Positions 50,684 through 59,600 of a DNA stretch of 64,000 nt are shown here, piece after piece (position 1 is the first letter of the stretch; every line of letters begins with the position of its first letter). The position numbers were made by a program, and so were the translations under genes. This DNA is from Bugula neritina (taxonomy: Eukaryota; Bryozoa; Gymnolaemata; Cheilostomatida; Bugulidae): NCBI GenBank assembly GCA_964035545.1, contig OZ037765.1, positions 16,672,698 through 16,736,697 on the forward strand, in the 5' to 3' direction. The notes beneath the pieces were generated by a model. It did not search any database and had not been told where the DNA came from. It saw nothing but the letters and a program-made list of their open reading frames with translations.

Positions 50684-52099
50684 TTATGAAAAAATCGTAA
50701 TCTAGTCGGCATAAAGTCTACATTATGTTGCAAAAACAAAATTTTTTTGATGATTAAAATAGATATATGCATTTTTAGAATGAATATGTGCCATGCCAGT
50801 AAAAAGGAATCAAAGTAAAAAACCAAGAGACATGTTTCTCAGCTCAAAAATCGGAATTGCTTCAATGAAACATCACATATGGTGCAGAGAAATGATACAA
50901 GGTTTTTGAATAACTGTTTAGACACTGGACAGATATATAAAGAAAAACATTGCTTATTGCCAGTGAATAGAAAGTGAAAAAAAGATACAGATGCAGCATA
51001 TTGCTCAGCTAAAGTTAAAATTGAACATATTATATATAATCGTACAAATGCGACAAACTTTCACTCATGTTCATATTAAACACCTTTTTCATTTTTTTCT
51101 ATCATTAGCATTTGTTAGAAATGTTAGTTCATTGCAGCACACTCCTGTTATACTGCTTCACAAGGGCAGAACTCTGTGCATAGGATAGATGTACTAGAAT
51201 AGCCATATCGTGTTGTTTTGCATGATTGTTGGCTTCCACAGGAGCATTTAATGAATTTGGGCCATTTTACTTTATTTAGTACACGTCAGCAGATTATGAT
51301 TAAACATTTTAAAGTTTGCTCAAAATTCATGAAAACTTACTATATGGGGTAATAGAATTCGCTGATTCTATCTATGCATAACAAAAATGACTGGGAAGAA
51401 GTCCTGCAACATTTAAGGGCAGCGTCATTGTCATACGAGCTAAATATGCATTTGTGAATCATCACGGCCTATATAATATCCCAATGTAATAATAAATTAG
51501 GAACAGACATAGAAAATCATGCATAATTGGAAAAGCCTTAATTAATCAGTTTTATTTGTTAAAATTTTAATAGTTTGAGGCAAAAATCTATATACAATAG
51601 CAGCTAAATTGTAAAAACTCGCCAAAAGCTAGAGTCGTCGAGTGTACACCAAATTAACTCACATAATCCACTTCATAATACTGTCTGGTGTAAGCACAAC
51701 ATCATTTCCTACTCCTTTTGGGAAAAGAGATTCTATTAGATTTTCTATCACCTACCAATTTTCTAGTGGGTTTAATGCCGCAGTTTCATATGGCTACCTG
51801 GGGGTGTGCTCTGGTGACATTGTCCAATAGCTTCATCTGTAGGAGGCAAAGTACATAAGTTAAAGGCACATCGCAAATAGCATTGCTGACCTTGGTTTCC
51901 CAAGCCTTTTGTCTTGTAGATGTCATGGAGGAGCACTTTGCATAATTGTAGCAACATAGCATAAACTTGGTAGCTTGTATGAATAGTCATCCTGAAAAAA
52001 AGCACTAGTGTCACAAAATCACACTTTCCTTCTACCAAGACATTTAGTATGACTCCCTTTCCGATATTTTACAGTGTTGCTCCTGAGGGGCCATGGGAA

Positions 52100-52668
52100 G
52101 GCAGCAAATTGTTCATTATAGGGCTTTGTCTCAAACTTTCTCACCCAGTACGCTGTGGTCCAGGATGAGTAGCGGTTTTGCAGGGCACCAAGTGCTATCA
52201 GAGAGTGTCATCTGATTCTATTGTCAACATCTTCATCTGAGAAGCCACATTTCAGTATGCCATCCTTCACTGTATCCATTAACCTTTTTTTGCCCACCCC
52301 CTTCTCTTTCTCTTTCTCTGTATCTTCATCTCAGCCACCATTATAATATCTTCCTCCGTATCTCTTCTGCGCACATGTCCATACCATTGAAGAGGTCTCC
52401 TCCTCATGTCTATTGCGATAGCTTCTATTTTGGCCTCCTCCTTTATATTATCATTTGTTACATGGTCTTCCCAATTCATATTGTAAATGTTTCGAAGCAT
52501 CCTCATCTCAGTTGCACTTATCTGCTTCAATATTGACAAGAGCAACTGGGTGGCATCATTCTTTGAGTGGGTCATTGCAGAGTTCAATCTTCCGTTTGAC
52601 AGACTCCCTGTCCTTTGAATCAGATTGGATTCTTGATTGCATCTCATCCTTATGAGCAGTAAAAGCAT
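52100..52668 (-). pseudogene. 3' end of a LINE-type reverse transcriptase, degraded
   Basis: The minus-strand frame contains ISATEMRMLRNIYNMNWEDH and then RPLQWYGHVRRRDTEE, the hallmark tail of many non-LTR retrotransposon polymerases (MRMLRW..., LRW.GHV.RR). A frameshift at a run of seven A on the minus strand (near 52285) and a stop near 52213 interrupt it. It lies inside the TIR element, directly downstream of the other remnant, so it is either nested or captured. Confidence 0.65.
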
Positions 52669-52749
52669 TTATTTCAGACTCATCCCTGATGTCACTGCAG
52701 CCATACTGTATCTTGTTGCATGCAGAAGTGCTGTACACCCACACCTTGA

Positions 52750-53280
52750 GAGTTTCAGATTTAGTAGTGATGCCAATGATTTCCCCTCGCTGTGACCAAA
52801 TCTCACGAAGGTCACCTCAATGGTCATGTCCGACCAGATGCCGTCGAGGTGGCAGCGTTTATGATGCATGGTGTGGTTACCAGCCGCGAATCCAATCCTT
52901 ACATCTTGTGTCATGACCTCCATGCTATGCAGATAGTGCATTTCCTCTTCCATGTCTAGGTGTAAAGCCCAGTCTCCTTCTCTAACAGCTATGATGTGGG
53001 TGTTGATGGTAAAAATTGATCCAATAAAGCACATGACCCACAGTTTTGCTGTTCTTGAGCTCGATCTCTGCAATCTCAATCAACATCTTTTCAAAGTCCT
53101 TCATGCTAGTTATTACACTTTCTTCTAGACTAGCTTTAACAGTTCTCTCACCAATATTCTCAGACCTCGTAAATTCTGGGGAAACTTCTTCTATTTAGCA
53201 CTTTGGAGAAACCACCAAAAGTAGAATTAACTACTTCTACCAAATCACTTTCAGCTATTAGTGTTCCAGTGCACCCAACA
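52750..53280 (-). pseudogene. decayed transposon-associated protein remnant
   Basis: Minus-strand frames give STFGGFSKVLNRRSFP, then (in another frame) REGDWALHL, LHSMEVMTQDV and HLDGIWSDMTIEVTFVRFGH. This succession (FGG..K, REGDW.LHL, GIWSDM.IE.TF.R.GH) is one I associate with an uncharacterised protein repeated many times in invertebrate genomes, probably transposon-borne. Stops and frameshifts separate the pieces, so it is not functional. The family has no established activity that I can name. Confidence 0.5.
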
Positions 53281-53790
53281 TAAGTCATTAAAGGCGGAGA
53301 AATTAATAGTAAACATTAATGAAAGGGGATTGGTATGAAAAAGGTAGGGAACTACTGTTCTAATAGTTGTATTACTTCCCCCAGCATGAAATACATTCTC
53401 ATTCATAAAAAAACTGTTTAAAAATGCTTTTAGAGGAAAAGTGAAATGTGCTGATTGTAGAATTAGTTTTCGAAAGCAAAAATGTCAATATATTTGTAAT
53501 CAGCATATAAAATCACATCATATAGTAAATTTTCATGAAGTTAGAACAAACTGATGCAAAGATGCAAGGAAATTATAAACACGGCAAGGCTAGGTTAAAC
53601 TTGAAAAAATGAATGATTAAGGCTTAGCTTAGTTACCCTTGGGTATCATTTGCCTATTACTCAATAATACATATGATAAAGGCACATGCATCTTTATTAT
53701 ATTAATTTCTAAAGATTTCAAAGCATTGGAACCTTAAATTTGCCCCCAATGGGTAGGTACATTTGAATTAGAAAAAACGTTTGGTGCCTG

Positions 53791-53945
53791 GCGGCCATCT
53801 TGAATTTCTCGAAATGCTCAAGGGTAAGAAGTCCACACCCACCTGGAAACATTTACCTAGACCCTATATTTGAATAATCAGAAGAGAAAAAAACTTTATC
53901 CGGGATTGCGAACCTAAGTCAAAAATTGGCATTTTTCTGCCAGAC
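53791..53945 (-). repeat. right terminal inverted repeat
   Basis: Reverse complement of the left repeat. On the plus strand it begins GGCGGCCATCTTGAATTTCT and ends TCTGCCAGAC, then TA. Confidence 0.75.
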
Positions 53946-53946
53946 T

Positions 53947-54890
53947 AACAATAGGTTTGCTACAAATCAAAAAACTTTGTGAGCAAGTGTTATACTGCTA
54001 TACAGTTGTTTTTGGCCATGTCTGTAAAAATTGAATCATTGTTGTTATACAAGAATACAGCAGCTGCTTATATTGAAAGGTTTCTCTGTACTTAAATATT
54101 ACCCTGACCATCTTATTATTTTCCTCACCCTCTCGATTGCTTTTTGCATTTGATTTGACTGCTGAAAGAGAATAATTAGATTGACGCTTATAATAATTAT
54201 AAACTATATCATTTTCTTTTGATCAGTTCAATTGCCAGAAAAAAACTTAATGCAATTTATTAGCGTTATAACTTATATCCAGAAGGCTGTATCCTGCCAC
54301 TACATTGACACATCAATACATGTAACCAGTATCCTGGTTACCTCAAACAGGATGCACAGTGCATTATCATAATGAATTTATGAAGTAATAGGTTATAAGT
54401 ATAAAATAAAGCAGTAAGTTGTATAAATTCTTCACAAAATTAGTATATGGTGCTTAGTGTACTGTAACATAATTTGTATCCTATCAGTTCTTTGAGGGAA
54501 AGAGAAAAACAAAACAATCATTAAAAGCAAACAAATTTATCTGCATGATATAGTGTAAGTTATCTTTTCTTCACGAGCTTTACTGCTTTGCCAGAGTTCC
54601 TACTAGAGGAAAATCCGAATCTTCGATTCAGGTTAGTCTTTTTCGCACTTCCGTAAACTCAAGCTTGCATCTTTACAGTTCATTTGAAGTTTTACACAAG
54701 TTACAGCAGTCCTACTAGTACTAGTACTTAGCTTTACCTGTTTACCGTAATAATTAAATTAAGTGTTATAATTACTTTATCCAATTTGTGCCCTTATTTA
54801 TTTTCTGTATGCATAATTAGCTCTCAATGTTAAAAAATTGCCAAGTTTTTAACATAATGATAATGATAAAGTTAATGTTAAACAAATTGA
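53947..54890. other. AT-rich intergenic sequence
   Basis: No gene, repeat or regulatory site is supported in this stretch. Confidence 0.35.
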
Positions 54891-55115
54891 AATTGAAATT
54901 AAAACTTAATTACTTATACTTGTAGTTATACTTATAGTTATACCATTACTATTAGTATTGCATTTACTATTAATATTACTATTAGTATTAGTATTACTGT
55001 TGCTAAATTATTATTACTATTAGACTTAGTATTGGTATTCCGTAGAAGTATAAGTATAAGTATAACTATAAGTATAAGTATTGAGGTAACTTATACTTAT
55101 GCTTATAGTTATTTT
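54891..55115. repeat. facing hexamer-type simple repeats
   Basis: CTTATA-type units (TTATACTTGTAGTTATACTT near 54910-54945), then ATTACT/ATTAGT units, then AGTATAAGTATAAGTATA near 55045-55080 and again TTATACTTATGCTTATAG. Both orientations are present, so the strand can fold back on itself. It ends about 85 bp before the LTR element. Confidence 0.6.
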
Positions 55116-55201
55116 TTTTCATTTTGTATGGTTATAATTATTGATTAATAATAATATTATTAGTGAGTGATCATTTTGTTATTTAATTTTAATATTGGTA
55201 T

Positions 55202-55506
55202 TGTGGTGGCTCGTGGAGCTACCAGCAACACAATACGCAAGGTTGCGTATTGACCCGGAACAATGTATTAGCCAATTAGCTAGGCTGTTTTATAAGTAAT
55301 AGTAGCCGCTTCGCGCTACTAGCTCAGTTGAGGATAGTGCTGTAAACTAAATAGACGTGCGTATCATTACTGTTGTACATTGGATTTTTATTATGTATTC
55401 TTGTATTAAATATAACGATATCTACTCGACTTAACTGGTGAAGTTTCTCTAGTGTTAAATAGACTCTCTTGGTGGCACATCAACCCTAAATCTGAAAACT
55501 ATAACA
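55202..55506 (+). repeat. 5' LTR (305 bp)
   Basis: Starts TGTGGTGGCTCG and ends AACTATAACA. It has a TATAAG box at 55291-55296, an ATTAAA poly(A) variant at 55405-55410 and a perfect 10-bp inverted repeat with a 2-base spacer at 55231-55252 (CAATACGCAA/TTGCGTATTG). TATAAG as the promoter is an inference from position. Confidence 0.95.
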
Positions 55507-55507
55507 G

Positions 55508-55525
55508 TGGTGGCAGCAGTGGGAT
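55508..55525 (+). promoter_or_regulatory. primer-binding site, probably tRNA-Leu
   Basis: TGGTGGCAGCAGTGGGAT, one base after the 5' LTR. It begins with TGG (complement of the tRNA CCA end) and closely resembles the 3' end of cytoplasmic leucine tRNAs. The tRNA identity is from memory of tRNA sequence and is tentative. Confidence 0.65.
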
Positions 55526-55539
55526 AGTGTATATCAAAG

Positions 55540-56406
55540 ATGGAGACTGAAAATGCTAGAATGCAACCACCCCCAGTAGAAGGTGAGCGTAGAAATGCTG
55601 TTAATCCTGTGAATCGTGAAGGAGAAGAAGCTTATAGACATTGCTTGAAAGCTCCCACCTTTACTGGGTCGGAAGATGTCGAACAATTTATACAAGAATT
55701 TAGAGAGGTAATGGAAGTTGCTCAATGGCCGCATAGAGTGGCCCTTATCAAATTGCGGAGGGCGGTGACGGAGCAAGCCAAGCCGTACGGAGTGGGAACG
55801 GACGTAGACGGCATACTGGCTGCGCTGCGGGCCCGTTTTGGCACCTCCGTCATAGACGCTAGGACCAAGCTGGAGAGATTGTGCCGCACCCCGCGGACCT
55901 CGCTGCAAGAACATGCCGCGACGGTGAAGAAGCTGGCGCAGATTGCATATAGCGATCTGCCAGCACAACACCAAGAGCGTTACACCTATGACGCCTTTGT
56001 CCAGTCCCTAAACGACCTGGGCCTAGACCACCACCTACGAGCTAAAGGGATAACTAGAATAGAGGATGCCCTGAAGGCTGGAGAAGCTTACCTGTTGGCT
56101 ACCCAAATGCATCGAGCACAGCGGAACCCACCAGTAGTTGGAGTCAGCGCTGCTCGGGCTACGACAGGCTCCGAAGCCCTCCCGCTGGAAGCCGAAGTGG
56201 ACCGTATGGTAGAGATGCTGGGACAATTGGTAACCATTCTGGCCGGTGCTGGCCCCGGTCAGGCCTTGCGGATGCCCCCAACACCTGTGGGGCAAGGCTG
56301 GAGTAGCGCTGATCAGGACCAGGGACAGAAAGGACGACCCCAATACCAGGGGGCGTTAAACTGTCACGGCCCGCGGACACTCTCCCTCCCCGCGGGCCGC
56401 AACTAA
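55540..56406 (+). CDS. gag: gag (capsid-type protein), 288 aa
   Basis: The first ORF of the element starts 34 bp after the 5' LTR. Residues about 38-190 resemble a retrotransposon gag/capsid core (FTGSEDVEQFIQEFREVMEV; LERLCRTPRTSLQEH; QERYTYDAFVQSLND). Gag forms the particle that packages the RNA. The C-terminus is abnormal: instead of a clear CCHC zinc knuckle it ends LNCHGPRTLSLPAGRN and a TAA. An alternative frame opens in the last 90 bp and stays open for about 500 bp, so the natural C-terminus may lie in another frame (a frameshift near the G run at 56349-56353). Start by position, first in-frame ATG. Confidence 0.85.
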   Translation: METENARMQPPPVEGERRNAVNPVNREGEEAYRHCLKAPTFTGSEDVEQFIQEFREVMEVAQWPHRVALIKLRRAVTEQAKPYGVGTDVDGILAALRARFGTSVIDARTKLERLCRTPRTSLQEHAATVKKLAQIAYSDLPAQHQERYTYDAFVQSLNDLGLDHHLRAKGITRIEDALKAGEAYLLATQMHRAQRNPPVVGVSAARATTGSEALPLEAEVDRMVEMLGQLVTILAGAGPGQALRMPPTPVGQGWSSADQDQGQKGRPQYQGALNCHGPRTLSLPAGRN

Positions 56407-56694
56407 AGGAGTATGGTGGAACACGCCGTCGTCTGTCCGTACGGACACGGCGGAACATTCTACCCGAGTGGCAGGTACCACGCAGGACTAGTAGGCCCGC
56501 ACAACGGCCCAGTACCTTTTCCCTGCCACTCGCTAACCGGTTTCACCGGTTACCTCGGGAGGAGGAGCCCGCCACTGAAATGGAGCCAGAAGGCCCAGTG
56601 GAGAGGCCCAAACCCCGCCGGCACCAACCTCGCCGCCGGAAGCCCCGTAAACCACGGGTGAAACCCCCGCCGTCCTGTCAAACCAGGACAGCAC
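56407..56694 (+). other. gag-pol spacer coded in a shifted frame
   Basis: Between the gag stop and the pol ATG, the frame of both ORFs is blocked by TAA (56404) and TGA (56659). The frame one base to the left of gag is open from about 56315 to 56816 and codes a Pro/Arg-rich basic stretch (PKPRRHQPRRRKPRKPRVK), typical of a nucleic-acid-binding gag tail. It rejoins the pol frame across a nine-G run (56699-56707). The two shifts cancel, so either they are small indels in this copy, base-calling errors in homopolymers, or programmed shifts. Confidence 0.55.
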
Positions 56695-59600
56695 ATGCGG
56701 GGGGGGGTGAAAGTACAACCACATGGAGAGAGCTATTTCCTACCCGGAAAAGTGGCCGGCAACGCCGTCACTTTCCTGCTCGACTCCGGTTGTACTACCA
56801 ACCTTCTCAGCCGTAGAGTCTTTGAGGCACTGCCCCGCCGGGACAGGGATAGAGTACGACCGTATACTGGAGAACATGGCACCCTGGCAGACGGGTCATG
56901 TATCCCCTTTTATGGTATTATCGAGCTCCCTGGGCGTGTCCGAGATCAGGCTGTACAGGAGACCTTTATCATAGGTCAACTGGAGGAAGATGCTATCCTC
57001 GGCATGCCCTTCTTGAAGCAACACCAGTGCCGAATAGATTTTAGTAAGTCGGTGGTGCTGATGGGCGGGCGAGAACTCGCCTGTGTGGATAAGTTTGGGC
57101 GTCCTCTGGTGGGCGGTGTTCAGGTAGTTCGGAACTGCACCGTACCCGGACGCTCCAGAGCTACTATCCACTGCCGAGTGAACAGCAACCGGATAGCCAG
57201 GCTCGGGGTCGTTGAAAGCGCGCACGAAAAGATCCAACTCGCCAGTAGTTTAAACCGACTAACTGAGCGAGGGGAGGTCTTAGTGCAGTGCGTCAACCCC
57301 TTTACCGAGCCCATTGAGCTCCCAGCTGGGTCAATGCTGGGCCGGTTCCATTCCGTCCAGGAAGAGGACGTGGGCCCGTCGCTGGGTGACGCGACGGAGG
57401 CACCCCCTCGACACCCTATTCAGGGACGAGGGGCAGTCCCGACACATCTCCGGGAGTTATACGAAACAGCCAGTGGCGGCTGCGCGAGTAACAGAGAACG
57501 CCAAGCTATGGCCAAGTTACTACGCGACTACGGTGATGTGTTCAGCAGCGGGGAGAATGACGTGGGACTGACTGGAATTGTCAGACACGAAATACCGCTG
57601 ACTGCAGGGACAGCCCCTGTCCGGCAGCCCACGCGCAGGCTGGGGCCGGAGAAAGAGAAGGAGGTTAGCCGACAAGTACGGGATCTTCTGGACCGGGGAC
57701 TGATAGAGCCCGCCCATAGTGCGTGGAGCTCGCCAGTCGTACTGGTCCGGAAGAAAGACGGCAGTTGGCGGTTCTGTGTGGACTACCGCAAACTCAATAG
57801 CGTAACCATACAGGACGCCTACCCTCTACCTCGTATTGACGAGTCATTGGACGCCCTAGCCGGCAGCAAGTACTTCAGTACGTTAGACTTGCTAAGCGGC
57901 TATTGGCAGGTTCCTCTGAGTCCCGACGCCCAGGAGAAAGCGGCGTTTATCACACGGGACGGTTTGTGGAAGTGGAAGGTGTTGCCCTTCGGGTTAACCT
58001 CCGCCCCAGCCACCTTCCAGAGGCTGATGGAACAAGTCCTTAGCGGACTCCATTGGAAGACACTGCTGGTCTACCTCGATGATGTCATCGTAATCTCTCC
58101 AGACTTCGAGACACATGTCAGTCGTCTGCAGGAGGTTTTCGAGAGACTCCGAGGTGCCGGTCTTAAGCTCAAACCTTCCAAGTGCGCTCTATTGCAGCCG
58201 GAGGTCAAGTACCTGGGGCACGTTGTCGGTCGAAACGGCGTGGCAACGGATCCCGAAAAGGTACGGGCAGTAGAAGACTGGGTCACCCCCCAAGACTTGA
58301 CCGGACTCCGGGCTTTCTTGGGGCTGGTAGGGTATTACAGGCAATACATACCAGACTTTGCGGGCATAGCCCAGCCGTTAAACCGGCTTACCGCAAAGGG
58401 AGTGACGTGGCAGTGGACTCCAGTCGAACAAGAAGCGTTCGACCGCCTCAAGGGCTGCCTCCTAACGGCGCCCATCTTGGCCTACCCAGACCCCACTCTG
58501 GAGTACATCCTAGACACAGACGCCAGTGACCAGAATGTTGGCGCTGTGCTGTCGCAAGTGCAGGAAGGCCGAGAAGTAGTAGTAGCCTACTACAGCAAGT
58601 CTCTCTCTCCCGCTGAACGAAATTACTGCACTACCCGCAAGGAGCTGCTGGCAGTAATCAAGTCAGTGAAGCACTTCAGACCATACCTATATGGCAGGAA
58701 GTTCCGGCTGCGTACGGATCATGCCTCGCTGATCTGGTTGTGCAGGAGAGCAGAGCCCTCCAGTCAGGTCGCCCGGTGGCTCGAAATCCTAGCTGAATTC
58801 TCATACCGGATCGAACACCGACCGGGCAAGAGACACAGCAATGCAGATGGGTTGAGTCGCCGACCTGACGGAGGTTGCAAACAGTGTCTCAACATCGAGA
58901 AGAGGGATGGAGGTCCCCCACGATGCGAGTTGGAGACGCTGGCTCATCACGGAGCACCGTTTGACTGGGATCAAGGTCAACTCAGGCAAAGAGTTGATGA
59001 GTCCCCGGAGGATGTACAAAACCTCCGCGCCAACCCTGTACTGGCCGGTAATGTTCGAGAGCTGAAGAAGCTCCAAGAAGAGCTGCCGGGAGTCGTGGCA
59101 GACATCTACCGGGCCAAAAGGGAAGGGCGACGACCCAGCGAGGAACGCATACGACAGGGATGCGCCGAGTTCCGGCTATACTGTCAGCGTTGGGACTCGC
59201 TGCGGATCGGGCAGGATGGGTTTCTAACCATCTCTCTAGCTGCCAGCGGCAGACACCCGGAAAGGAAGAGGGTAGTCTGCCCCGCAGCCATCCGCCGTGA
59301 GTTGATTTGGGATACTCACAAGCAGGCCCACGCAGGGGTCAAGCGAGTGATATCCAAATTACGACTCCGGTGGTATTGGCCGCAGATGGAGCGTGACGTC
59401 CGGCTCAGAGTCAAACAGTGTGAGATCTGCCAGGCCAGTAAGCATAGCCGCCCCCCTGGTGAAGCAGGACGGCGGAGGCTATATGCTGGTAGGCCCTGGC
59501 AAGTGGTCGCTGTAGACCTGGTCGGACCCATGCCCCTGACCCCCAGAGGCAATAATTGGATCCTAGTACTAACCGACCACTTTACTAGGTGGGCGGATGC

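Larger units (their letters stand above)
50537..53945. mobile_element. decayed DNA transposon with long terminal inverted repeats
   Basis: The left end (GTCTGGCAGAAC) and right end (ending TCTGCCAGAC) are reverse complements and are flanked by TA on both sides, as expected for a TA target-site duplication. The inverted repeats extend about 150 bp inward, share blocks such as TTAGGTTCGCAATC, GATAAAGTTTTTT, GTTTCCAGGTG and GAGCATTTCGAGAAAT, and both finish at AAGATGGCCGCC. By eye they are about 80% identical, so the copy is old. The 3.1-kb interior carries only broken minus-strand coding. The superfamily is not assigned: no DDE/D transposase can be read in it. Confidence 0.7.

Noticed and set aside
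55534-55974. 146-aa minus-strand ORF opposite gag
   Set aside because: Antisense shadow of gag; no independent evidence.
56413-56661. 83-aa ORF in the gag/pol frame between the two genes
   Set aside because: Bounded by stops, with odd composition; the shifted frame over the same region is longer, basic and more gag-like.
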